From Seriola aureovittata (lineage: Eukaryota; Chordata; Actinopteri; Carangiformes; Carangidae): 64,000 nt of DNA. The notes under the pieces were generated by a model. The model saw nothing but the letters and a program-made list of their open reading frames with translations, made no database searches and was not told the origin of the DNA. Location: positions 17,898,501 to 17,962,500 of the forward strand of contig NC_079382.1 of assembly GCF_021018895.1 (NCBI RefSeq), read 5' to 3'. The position numbers were made by a program, and so were the translations under genes. Positions 37,902-51,426 of this stretch are shown here, one piece after another (the first letter of the stretch is position 1; each line of letters begins with the position of its first letter).

Positions 37902-40128
37902 TTAGGTTGTGGATTTGGTGGCAGCAGAGACGGTCGGTGCTTCCTCCTCCTCCTCTTCCTCAGAGAAGTGAGGAACAGATTTCTTGGCGACCACATTGTC
38001 CAGCCTCTGGCCCATTAAATATGGGTTGACACTCTGCGGACGGGTGGAGACAGAAATATGAGTGTAAACATGAAGACAAACAAAATCTGAGGGAAAACAG
38101 TGAGAGAGAGAAACGTCTTAACTTAAGAAATCCTCAGTGAGATTCTTAGCTCGTTCAGAAAATATCACTTCACATCTAGATCAGTGAGTTTAAGAGGACA
38201 TCAGTCTCTTCAGGGGGTAAACATCAGTGCTGGTGATGTGGTTTCTAAGACTTAATCCTACACAGCAAAAATGAAAAAGACAACCATGAAACACTATACC
38301 CTTTTTCTTCTTTTCGGTCCTCCCTTCAGTTTTTGGTACAAAAGCTCCTTGTTCTGAGAGGAAACACAGAAAAACAAAAAGTTTACAGACATAAAATCAT
38401 GTATCTGTTTTACAGCCACTCTCTTTGTTCCTAAATTATATTCAAATTGCCTCTTAAAGGAATAAAAATTCTCAAAAGGGTGACTTGATGCAAGCTTGTC
38501 TTCATTTCATCTTTAAGCAAGTAAGTTGCTTTAGACAAAAACATCTGCCAAATGGAGTGATATTAATGCTGTAGGAGTCTTGCTGTACGTGTTTTAACTG
38601 GTACATGTGCGCCTGAAATGGTGTCTCAGGTATTCCAGTGGGTAAAAGCAAGCGTACTTAATTTGCAGGTGAAGGAAAATGGGACAACTCTGTGTTAATG
38701 AGGTATTTGTGCGTTTGATAATAAGTCAACCATTTAAACATTTGCAAGTTCCAACTTTTAAAATATGAGGATGTGCTGCTTTTTGAGGCAGTCCTACTCT
38801 GTACTCACCCACTTCGCCAGGGCTGGGTAGTCATGCTCTGGGTCAAAGAGGTGCTGGTGTTTCTGAAACTCTCTGCTGAACTCGGCCGTGTCCGGAGCGT
38901 TTTCCAAACACCCGTCTGCTACTGTAAAATGTGAGAAGGCACAGACGGAACGCACAGAGGATGCATTATCTTAAATGTTCATAGTGTAAATAAATACAAT
39001 AAAAAAGCAAACAGACAGAAAAGCAACTCTGCCAGCATTAATAGCAACATTTGCCCCTATTTCAGTTTCAAAGTAGCAGGTATGCTGCAAGTAATTCACT
39101 TTATCCTGCTGGTTTTACAGATGCTAGTATGTTAAAATAAAGACTTTCCACCTGTCTTTCCCAGCGGGCAGGGGTTTGGAGGGTCTGGGTATCCGTGGTC
39201 ATCACTGAAGTCTTTGGGAACATTGTCGCCCGTCAACTCAGCCACAATGTTTGGGATGTTTCCATAAGGGCCGAGGTGCTGCAGCCCCTCATGAGCACCA
39301 CCTTGTGGAAGAAAACAAACACTACAATCACTACAAATACAACTGCACCATCAGCTACGTTAACAGGCATCATGTAGCCTACCTATTTTCCAACAGCATT
39401 TCACATATATACCATTTTATGAGTTGGTTCAGCACAGGATTAAACTTGATATAAAGAAAATGTAGAGCAGTATCTCTATAATGATTGATAAGTAATTATA
39501 TTGATATTACTTGAAAACAACATTTTAATTTGTGTTGAAAAACGTTAACTCAGGTAGGATGTGGGGGGTCTAGAAAATATAAGAACACTGTGCTGAAATG
39601 TAATTAAAAGAGCCACATAATGCACATTTTAAACCCATTTTAGGTTCATCACCACATGACGTAATAGAAAAAAAGCACAAAACAACTAATAAATCAGCAG
39701 CAATAAATACAAGGCATGGAATAGGCACATCCCCAATAACAATAAGCTCATTGCTTCCCTATCATATCAGTGTTTCAGAGCGTCATAGAGTCAGAGAGTT
39801 AAAAGGAGGGAAAAAGGCATAAAATAAGAAGAAGAATTCCTGTTGCTTTGAAAATATACTTTACTAGACTCTATACTTCATTATAAATCCATCCCAACTC
39901 ACCCTGTATGCTCTGAGGCCCGACGATGTTGGTGGCCTGATGTGCGGGATACTCCACCCTGGGCCGAGCGATGCCCAGCTGTTCCATGACACCGTGCAGG
40001 AGACGCTGGATGTCGGCCTCGGACACCTGGTCCGCCGTGCGGGGGCTGCGGGCCGGAGCTCTGCCGAGCTGCAGCCACAAGAGGAGGCCGAGCAACGATA
40101 ACCGCACCGCCGAAGCCATTTGTGTCAT
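37902..40128 (-). CDS. scg5: Secretogranin V (7B2), prohormone convertase 2 chaperone
   Basis: Five coding exons on the minus strand: 40128-39903, 39301-39152, 38921-38809, 38353-38300 and 38033-37902. They sum to 675 bases, 224 residues (human 212). 7B2 escorts proPC2 through the secretory pathway of neuroendocrine cells and inhibits PC2 through its C-terminal peptide. Visible: a signal peptide ([17 protein letters not shown]), [40 protein letters not shown], a proline-rich PC2-binding segment YPDPPNPCP, the furin site KRRKR (177-181), and the C-terminal peptide [13 protein letters not shown] with inhibitory VVAKK (195-199). Two Met codons (40128, 40119) could start; the acceptor lies directly before the first. 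The acidic tail (seven Glu) is longer than in human. It is intact by all signs. Confidence 0.95.
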
Positions 40129-40540
40129 CTGCGGGGAGAAAAACACACATCAGACCGTACCGTGCAGAAGATGGACAGGCGTGTGATCATGTGCAAACAC
40201 AGCTGCATTTTTACTGTTAAACACATGACAGGATAATTAGACAATATAAATGGAAAGGGTGGTTCTGTCATTATGGTTAATAGAAACCATAAACGGCAGC
40301 CTATTGTCTGTAAACTGAATAGCCTAAAGCCTTGGTGCGACACTTGCTCTGTAAACAGAGCCATTAATGCTGATGGAAACAGTCTATAAATAGCCTGCAT
40401 GGTCTATCTATCAAACAGTGAAAACACCATAGTTCACTATAAAAGCTGCGTTTAAAGACATTTATTTGATGATATACTTGATTTCATTCCTAGTAAACTT
40501 CACAAGTGATCAAAATAGAGATTTGTTTATTTGTTCTTAC

Positions 40541-40620
40541 CGTGATGATGGAGGGACCTGCCGTTTGCACGAGACCCTATCAAGACCCTATCAAGCTGGA
40601 CATACGGCCCATTTCCGGTT
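40541..40620 (-). promoter_or_regulatory. scg5: SCG5 non-coding first exon and promoter (candidate)
   Basis: The minus strand gives CCATCATCACG|GTAAGA with the donor at 40541/40540, which can join the acceptor at 40129, placing an untranslated first exon here. A short direct repeat of 'caagaccctat' sits at about 40578-40599. The start site is not determined. Confidence 0.4.
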
Positions 40621-41640
40621 TCCAAAATAAAAATGTAGATAAATAAAAACTTCACAAACAATAAAAAACGACTTAAAATTTAATTTCACTCCACTTCACA
40701 GCCAAATCAAACCTGGCCTACCTTAATTCAGCATTATTATTCAAATTGTCATCTATGTATTTTCTTGTTTAAAAATATTTGCCTCCATGAGACATTTTTA
40801 TGACTTTATTTTGAAGGATAATACTGAGTTTCCGGTGTTATTGATGTCATTATGCAACCTTGTTAGAAAAAGCTATTAGTCTTGCTTCACGGTTCAGATG
40901 CAGTTGCTAGGAAACCCCCTATCATTGGCTCCAGTGCCAGTTGCTTGTTCAGCCCACACAGCAGCACTGCACGACCAGGAGGAAGTCCCAGCATCAGACA
41001 CCATCAAAACAGTTTGTTTATGTTATAAATCTGTTTCAGACAAGAACAACTTCTCTGTGATTATCTTCAACTACCTTCAAGGGCATCTCGGTGTTTAGCT
41101 ACTCATTATGCAAAGAAGCCGTTGGCTATTTGTTCTTAATTCTCCATATGCATTTTAAAAAGTAGGCTACTAATATATAATCTATTCCTGGCATTTTGAG
41201 TTTGGATCTTTGTTTTCCATTAAAGATAAACTGATGAGAGACACGGCACAGTTTACCTCCTGACCTGCAGTATGTTTAACATGCAGAGGTAAGAGATACA
41301 CTTGAGAAAAAGTTGAAGTATTTATTCACTTGATATAAAACTATGGCGCATCTTTACCCAAACAATGGCATGTTGTGAAATAAATAGTCAAATATAGAAA
41401 AATGTAGAATGCTAAAATACAACTTCGGTGATCTGATGGAAGACGATGAAACACTCTAAGCCACCGTCTGAATATAAAACTTGTCTATTAGAGATCATAA
41501 CCTAAAATACTGAATGAATGTGAAGCCGCTGACATGGCTACTTCTTAATACTTTATATGTCAGAGTAAAGATCGTCTTCTCCAGGGCGTGAACTGCAGTT
41601 TCCCCAAACCAGTGAGCACAGGCGAGCTGTCTGCATCTTG
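40621..41640. other. SCG5-ARHGAP11A-like intergenic region
   Basis: AT-rich sequence upstream of SCG5 and downstream of the RhoGAP gene. I see no further exons that would lengthen the RhoGAP gene. Confidence 0.55.
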
Positions 41641-41648
41641 CCTCCTGG

Positions 41649-43868
41649 TCAGTCTGGGGAAAAATCCCAAATGCAGATCTCTGCAAACAAAAAAGGATGG
41701 ATCAGATGGTGTGTGTTAATTTATTGCCATAGGCCTACCACAAAGTAATCTGAAATTGATTCCATAAGCTTATAATTTACCTTCTTTGTCTTTCTTGTGG
41801 TGTCTTGCATGCCTCTTTGCCAAGGGGACTGGAGCCATCCAAGGAATCTGTTTCAGGTTTGAAGTCTTGTTCTGTAAATTATTTGAATTTAAAAATCTAT
41901 ATTTGGAACCACGTTCATGTAAAATGTCCTGCCCGTTACAAAACGTTTCTTTCTTCATATTAGATTCACCTGCACAAGGCGCACACGTCCTAAACATCAG
42001 GACACTGGGGAAAGTTTCCAAACCGAGGCTTCTCCTGAGGGTTGGTCTGCGTCCTGATGTGGACTCCTGGCTCTGCTCAGAGACACCAGGTGTGACCTTT
42101 GACCTCCCCTGAATCCAGGGCACCGTCTTCACAGGCCGAATCACTGCATGTGTGAGAAAATAAAGAGCACACAGGAGGTGGACACGGTTCCATTTTGAAT
42201 TTTAGTGATTAGAGAAGCGGTTCACTTTGACCAAGTGCAATGAAGTCCATGCTTTTTTTTTTTTTTTTTTTTTTTTTACACCTTTGAAACTGTGTCTTTT
42301 TCTGTGTCCCTTCTTCTGAAAATTGAAGTTCATCAGAAACTCCATACTGTCCATTACAGCCTTGGGAATCACGCCTGGTAAATACAGTGAAGGTCATAAC
42401 AGATATCCTGTTCACACAAATACATTTAATGAGAGTACAGGGTCAACACAGAATGACTGGCTTATTACCGAATAAATTAGGATTTTCAATGAAGGTGCGC
42501 AGGACAAGAACTCGGAGTTCAAGTCTGCCCTCAGACATCTCAGTCTTGTTAGGAGGAGGTAAAAGACACGGAGCGAAGACCGTAGCAAGGTTGGAGCTGG
42601 TCATCAGGTTTTCTGAACACCTGACAGCGGTACATCGAATGAGGAGAAGAACACGTGAAATCATTGGTACATGAACTCATGTCTGGAAAATCTGTAGAAC
42701 CCTGCCTGAAGAAGATCCAACACTTTAACAGAGAAAGACAAATGAAAAATAGTGGAAATAGCCAATAATTTCAAGGCAAACTTGCTATTGTAGATCAGTG
42801 GTACCCAGTGTGGGGTCATGACCCCCAATGAAGGGGTGTCAAGAGAAATCTGAGGAGTCCAAAAATGAAAAAAATGATATTTTTCAGATTTTTTTCAATT
42901 TTTGCTTTTTATTTTTCTTGCAAAAATACTAGATACTTTAATCTCTTTCTGTATTAGGCTTTAATGATCCCATGTTCATACCTCTTGGAAATTTTGGAGA
43001 GGAAGTTGAACAGGTAGTGCAGACAGGAGGAGTTTCTGGCAGGTAACAGACAGGACAGCAGCTGCAGGGCTGATGTCCTGTCCTGCAGGTTGGACAGTGC
43101 CTGGGCCTTGAGCAGAGCTGCATGGAGCTCAGAGGGAAACAACGGCTCCGGCAGCTCCCTGCAAAACTGTTTGATGAGAGTGGCCACATCGTAGGGGAGG
43201 GCTATGGACAGACACCCCTCCCCTCTGTTCAGCTTGGCCTGAAACAGACACACAGTAATTCATAGATGGCAAGATTGTATTTGAAATAAAGGAGGTTGAC
43301 AAAACACCTTTTTAAAGCAGTTTCAACAAAAACTGAACATTATAAATCAGGATTTATTGCAGGAATCTTGTATTTGGCTGCTTCCGTTTTAGCAAGATGT
43401 ACCTAATAAACTGACAGCTGAGTGTATTTGTTCAAACCACCATCTGAAATTGCTTGAGTAGAGATTATATTAGAATAACCTAACAAAAAAGCTCAAGTTA
43501 CCCTGAGGGTCTTAATGCGAGGAAGAGAGCCTGGTTTTCTGAACAGGCCCACAGTCCCAGCACGCTCCAGAAGAAATGAGCAAGCATCCACCAAGAAACT
43601 GAGACAAAAACAAAATTCAAAACAACGGTTTATCTCTGCCTTTTTGTCCTAAATCCTTTAAAAAGTTTTCCAGACTTGTTGGTTCCACTCACCAGGGTAC
43701 AAGTCCAAACTCAGGGATGTATTGCCTGGCTAAATTTTCCAGAGGCACACCAAAGATCTTGGCACCACCGATGAACAGTCTGTCCTTTTTCTTCTCTAAG
43801 CTCTTTGCAGTTATCCCATAAAGGACTTGAAGGTGAAACCGAATCACATTACTGTCTGTGGCCTTCAT
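41649..43868 (-). CDS. arhgap11a: ARHGAP11A-like RhoGAP protein, short form
   Basis: Seven exons on the minus strand join in phase: 43868-43693, 43598-43502, 43238-42982, 42620-42469, 42374-42282, 42143-41781 and 41680-41649. They total 1170 bases, 389 residues. The product opens VIRFHLQVLYGI, then GGAKIFGVPLENL and IPEFGLVPCFLVDACSFLLE, the arginine-finger loop GTVGLFRKPGS, then RGEGCLSIALPYDVATLIKQ, FCRELPEPLFPSELHAALLK and LMTSSNLATVFAPCLL. These match the ARHGAP11A RhoGAP domain, a GTPase activator for RhoA-type proteins, closely. Human ARHGAP11A is about 1,023 residues with a long C-terminal tail; here only about 160 residues follow the GAP domain and look unrelated. The catalytic Arg is present. 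The neighbouring SCG5 supports orthology. The last two exons are the least certain. Confidence 0.82.
42253..42277. repeat. T25 homopolymer beside a splice donor
   Basis: On the minus strand this is A25, starting five bases into the intron after exon 5 of the ARHGAP11A-like gene (AAAG|GTGTA then A25). Confidence 0.9.
43330..43435. mobile_element. Fragment of a Tc1-like element end
   Basis: 'gatgtacctaataaactgac' followed by 'agctgagtgta' is a diverged copy of the terminal sequence found at both ends of the element at 32797-33561. It lies in an intron of the ARHGAP11A-like gene, with no transposase. Confidence 0.6.
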
Positions 43869-44840
43869 GATTTAAAAACAACGTAGTTCAACAGCCTTTC
43901 ACTGACAACGTAATCTGTTAGAATCACTGATGAATGAAGGAGGCGGACTTCATTATGCTCATCCGTATCACCTGTGGCACAGGAAGTGAGTTCTGAGGGA
44001 AAAGTGGTGCATTCAGGTGACACGGGGAAGGTGGTAGATAACGAGCTTTCAGCTCGCCTCAGGTGGCATAACATCAATTTCTCAGATTTTGCTAATTACT
44101 GGCATCACTCTGTTTGACCTTTGCAAAAAAGCCTGTTAATAGCTGCCACTTACTGTGAGATCATGTCCACTATATCCATCCTAAAAACTACAAGCACACC
44201 ATTTTCTTTCCAATTTAGCCTTTAATCCACACCAAACAACAAAACCCCAGCAACACACGTCGTATTAGGAACAAGGTCAAATTGTTCTTAATACTCTAAG
44301 TGCTTCTGAAGGTTTTGACCCTTTAATTAAGCTTTAATTCCATCACCTGATTTCATGATACTTTCATTTAGAATTGCTTTTTCTATTTCCTAATCTCTGG
44401 TATTAGGGAGAAATTAAACCTTATATAGCAGTTCTATATTTGGGGAAATATGCTTATTGGTTTTTCTTGCTGGGCATTCGATGAGAAGATTGATACCACT
44501 TTCATATCTGTGTGGTTGATACAGTATAAAGCTTAACTGAGCACAAAGACTGGAAACAGAGCATGTATATGCACCTCTTAAGTCGACATTATATCTTTTG
44601 TTTAATTCATACAAAAGAACGGAGAAGGTGAATGATTTGTGTTCAGCAGATGACTCCGTTTTTGTATAAAGTGCATTCAAACAGTTTGGTTCAGATTTCA
44701 TATTGGATGTAGAAGTATGACCACCCTTTTACTTACAGTGCAGCCATGGCCTAATAACATGCTGAGCCTATGAGGGCATGTTCATTCAGTGCTTGCTACC
44801 TGTATACTGACACAGACTCCAACACTCCAGATTACTGTTA
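43869..44840. other. ARHGAP11A-like to ACTC1 intergenic region
   Basis: Promoter side of the RhoGAP gene and 3' flank of ACTC1. I see no TATA box or distinctive motif, and no exon. Confidence 0.55.
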
Positions 44841-44852
44841 AAAGCAACTATT

Positions 44853-44858
44853 TTTATT
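44853..44858 (-). terminator. actc1: ACTC1 poly(A) signal candidate
   Basis: AATAAA on the minus strand, about 100 bases downstream of the ACTC1 stop codon at 44962-44960. Confidence 0.6.
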
Positions 44859-44959
44859 ACAACAGTACATGTATATACAGCAAAAGGTACAGTAGAAATC
44901 GAGATATGGAGGGAGAGCTGGTGTGGTTGTTGTGTGGGTTTGTGTTGCGGGTTGGAGAT

Positions 44960-47413
<2,454 letters not shown>

Positions 47414-47441
47414 GTTTGGTCTTTTCTGGGCTGGCCTTCTA

Positions 47442-49249
47442 CACGAGACAAGAAATGGAAACAAATGCAAAAGTTTAGTCTGTGATGTTGTTTTATTCAG
47501 TCCGGATCAGGAGCTTCTATTCAACAGTGTTCACATCAAAACACTGAGAATTGAACGCTCTTTTCAAGGTTCTTAACAAGGTGTCAGTTATACGTTGTAA
47601 GATTAAGCTGATTATTTGAAAGGATATAAGATCCTTAACGCGTTTAAGTGTGTATATTTTCATTTAATTGAAGTCAACACGGAGGATCATTTCACCTGAA
47701 AAAACAAAGCCATGCAATGCTGAGAAACAATCTAGCACTATGTTCAGTATGGAGACACCTCTGAGTGCTCTAATCTCCTCTCTGAGTGTCACAGCTGCCC
47801 GAGAAGCCAAAACGGGACATGGCTCGACGCCCCCCTACACACACACTCACATGTCTATTTTCAGCCTCGGGACCCTTGTCAACCCCCACAACCCCTCCTC
47901 TGCATCTCGTCGTTAAGCTGGAGCCGGTTAACAGCTGAGGTGTGTCTTTTGACAAGTGGTCTGGGTCTCTCCTCAGCTGTCGCCACATAGAGGAGTCCTC
48001 TGTTTGGAGCCAGACCATGTGCTCGGATCCTTCCAGGATCTCTGGCCACAGCCTGCATCCCAGGTGGCAGCACCCCCCCCCCCCCCCCCCCCCCCCCCAG
48101 CCCTCCCTTCAAACAGGCTTCCCCATTCAAATCATCATCTGTAAGTACAACTTAAATGGCTGCTGTGGCATTCAGTATCAGCTACTGTTTTCATGGCGAT
48201 CAGCCTCATTACTGCGGATGAGATTTATGAAACAGTAAAATTTGGCTCTTACAAAATGCACCATTGCAATCAGAGTTATCTGAGAGCTTTATCAAAACTC
48301 TAAATGACCCAGCTGTGATGTTACTGGAAAGGTTGAGCCAATATGAGGGAAGTTCTACTGTGACCAGAGCTCAAGTATAAGAAACATGTATTTAAATATG
48401 ACTTTCTAGGCATATCTTATTATTCATTAACTTCAAGTCAACTTGTCATTCTAGCATAGTCCAACAAGCTTAAAAACGATTCTTTAAAAAAGGTTTAAAA
48501 TAAATTACTATGGGCAGTCCATCTGTATCCTAGGCTTTCCATCCTGCATTTTAATAGCTGCTTCTGATGCAGAAAAATGACTCTAATTATTCTTTAAATT
48601 TATATCCAACTTTTATTTAATCAGGAAAAGCTCAATGAGATTAAAAATCTTTCTCAGGAGTCTCCTGACCAAGATCGGCTTTCATTAGTTTCAGCATCTT
48701 GGCTTTCCTCAGTGCTATAAATGCTTCTACAGAGGGTTTTCATCCCTGCCAAGCAAATCATCTTGTCAAGTGTTTGTTCTTGGTATTTAAATTGTCAAAT
48801 GTATCTATCTGTATTGGTATTGACTTTTAATTTACATAAGCTTCCTCAGGTTGTATCTAACCTGGTTTAGAGCTACGTTGCTGCCACTCCACAGGAAGCA
48901 TCCTCGCACCCCCAAAGACTATGTCCTAATCTGTGTAGTATAGGTCACTGTTAATGGACCCAGACGACATATCCATATAATGCAATAGTCTGATCAGTTC
49001 AACACCACCAAGTACCACTTTTCTCCCTCTCTTACGCTCAGATTTCATCCTTCTCACAACAACATATGACCTACTCTGATCACAGAAACACAACCAACTC
49101 CAAACTGTGAAGAAAATACATCCACGTTGCAGCAGTGATATGTCCTACAGCAGCAGCAGCAGCAGCATCTACTCATCCTCCCTATTCCCTGAGCACCACA
49201 AACCAATGGCCGAAACGCAGACAAGCACAAGCACTGCAGAGGAACTCAC
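47442..49249 (-). other. actc1: ACTC1 intron 1 (leader intron)
   Basis: Separates the non-coding first exon (donor at 49250/49249) from the exon holding the start codon (acceptor CTCGTGTAG just before 47441). It contains a C26 homopolymer at 48073-48098. Vertebrate alpha-actin leader introns often hold muscle enhancer elements, but I cannot point to one here. Confidence 0.65.
48073..48098. repeat. C26 homopolymer
   Basis: Twenty-six C on the plus strand (G on the ACTC1 strand) in the leader intron. The exact length is likely unreliable in sequencing. Confidence 0.85.
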
Positions 49250-49360
49250 CAAGTTGTAACCGCAAGACTGGAATTTCCACTGGGACAAAGGGCGAGGGTG
49301 CGAGGGGGTTCTTAAATATGTCCCGGTGTCCTGAGGCTGGGGGCTGGTGGGCGGGCCCAG
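49250..49360 (-). promoter_or_regulatory. actc1: ACTC1 core promoter and non-coding first exon
   Basis: On the minus strand a TATA-like ATATTTAA (49319-49312) is followed about 28 bases later by a likely start site near 49284, then a short leader exon ending ACAACTTG|GTGAGT at 49250. A GC/KLF-type box (CCCGCCCACC) lies at about 49345-49354. TATA-driven expression with a short untranslated exon is the standard alpha-actin layout. I do not see a perfect SRF (CArG) box within 200 bases upstream. Confidence 0.65.
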
Positions 49361-50063
49361 GAGTTCACACAAGCCCAAATTAAGTGCTGCTCAGCAAAAT
49401 GGTTCAGTAAAGTGGATCCTGTGTCAGGGGACACCACCAAACTGGATAAAAGTTGCCTTGGAGATGAAAGGTAACAGACAGAAATGGGAAGACTTTTGCT
49501 TGGATGAATGAAAAAAGGATTGTGAAATGTGTTATAAGTGACAATCATGTTTACAATTTGATGTTAATTTAATTGATCCAGGAGCTTAATAATATCTTCA
49601 AGTTGCAATATTGACTTTAGACACACATACATGGTTTGTGCTTTAAAATGCTTGATCTTAATTGTATTTTACATGCCAAATCACTAGACTACAGTATGTT
49701 AATGGTATATTAGTTGTCAAATGATTCATGTGGATCAACAACAATAAACTTATGACCTTTAAAGCAACTTATGCCCTTTGAATTCAAAGCTACAGAGAGT
49801 TTAGGACAGTTATGGAAACCCTGTACTGCAATATCATCAATTATAAGTTTAGATTCCTGCTTCATACATAGCAGCATCTTTCTTCCACTCATACTTTGTG
49901 GAGCTGCCCTTCAAGTCTCTAAGGATGAGTTAATATGACTAAGCTCAAACAGGGCACTGGGGATGTGGATGATCACAGGGTAGGATGGTAATCTGAGATC
50001 TTGTCTGAGCAATCTGGTTAAGGAGCCGTCTAAGGGGATCCTGCCAGTGTCGTCGCATGAGAC

Positions 50064-50232
50064 AGCTGAGAGGCAATGTTGTAAAAAGGGGGTGGGAGGG
50101 AGCCAGAGCCAGTGCACAGACCTCCAGCAGACGACAGATCCCCGGGACAGCTTGTGCAGGGAGCGACGAGCGACCGTCCTCAGCTCTGATTGGCTCCAGT
50201 TTTTCCTTTTAGGGAAATGGAGTGTAACAGGT
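50064..50232. promoter_or_regulatory. E-box and CArG-like cluster upstream of ACTC1
   Basis: CAGCTG (near 50064), an inverted CCAAT (GATTGG near 50188), CCTTTTAGGG (50205-50214, one mismatch to the SRF CArG box) and CAGGTG (near 50228) lie within 170 bases, about 0.8-0.95 kb upstream of the proposed ACTC1 start. Such clusters are typical of muscle enhancers but also arise by chance. Confidence 0.25.
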
Positions 50233-51416
50233 GCCAGTGGCTGCGTGTCGCTGCAGACTGAGGGTAGGATGACGAGAGCTCAGGCTCCTTATTCGTCACC
50301 TTGCACTGCCCCCACAGCACCTACATCCCCATGCTGGAGCCCTATCAGGCCACTGTGAGTGCAGTGAGAATGTAAATACCCCCCAACACCATCAACACTT
50401 TGAAATATTCCATTTGTAGCCATGTGCTGTAATGTACCTCAGAGAGAGACGCTACTAACCTACTTGTCTGTTTCTATTCCAAGCCTTTACATAACAGAGA
50501 CCTGAGTTACCTTCAAATCATGTCTCTTAGTCATTTGATAATCTTTCATAGCATTATTGTTTCCAATATTTCCTTGCTGACCTAATGAAGAGGAATAGTA
50601 ATCTGATACAAACTGGAAATTTCATGCTAAAAAGATTGTAATCTTTCTAACTCAGACAGCTAAAGATTGCCTAAACTTTCTGAGGCTTTTGCACAGATCT
50701 CTTTCAGCATTGCCAGGAGGAACCATTTTCAAATCTAATTTCTATCTAATCTATCCTTTAAGGGTTTTAGATATTAAAAAGAGAGTAAAATATATGGCCA
50801 GTGATCTCTGCCAAACAGAAGTTTGTATGATCAGCCCAGTGAGAGCAAGAAAAATGGGCACATGACAAACCTGTGCTGATGTTAGGCGGTCTGAACTCAC
50901 TGTTGTTCTTCTGACCACAGCAGAGCTTCTATATACTTTTGTAAAGCAGCAGTAGAGATAGTGAGTGAACACAGTCCTTCAGGTTTCCTCTGGCCTCGGA
51001 TGCTCTGCAGAAACAGTCCATACAGGCCACAGACACATAATCATCATCCTCACTTCCTTGTCATTACAGCTTGAATTATTGATTTTTACCTTACTTGGTG
51101 ATGCTTTGAATCTTCAAATTTTCACACCATTCACCTACCAAGTTTGGTGGGATTTACACCATTGAACTAATTAACTCGATAAGTGTTGAAATTGTGGCCA
51201 CGTTCAGTAAAAGTACAACCTCTGCACATTGTGGGGCATAAAGTATGAGGCAGGAACATCCCGTTAGTTTTTGGGTGAAGCTGGTGCTGTGTTTTGTCAA
51301 CAGCTCCTTTCAAGCCAAAGAATCACTTTTTGGCAGAGTGCTATCTTTATCACCAGGTCTTTATCAGGATAAAGCAGATTGGTCTTAAATGGGTCATGGT
51401 TTTGAGGGACATTCAT

Positions 51417-51426
51417 CCTTATAAGG
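51417..51426. promoter_or_regulatory. Perfect CArG box (SRF site)
   Basis: CCTTATAAGG fits the serum response factor consensus CC(A/T)6GG exactly and is palindromic. It lies about 2.1 kb upstream of the proposed ACTC1 start. Confidence 0.4.

Noticed and set aside
41495..41686. 63-codon frame (MQRSAFGIF...) as the C-terminus of the ARHGAP11A-like protein
   Set aside because: The phase carried from the preceding exon reads EICIWDFSPD and stops; with that stop the coding total is a multiple of three.
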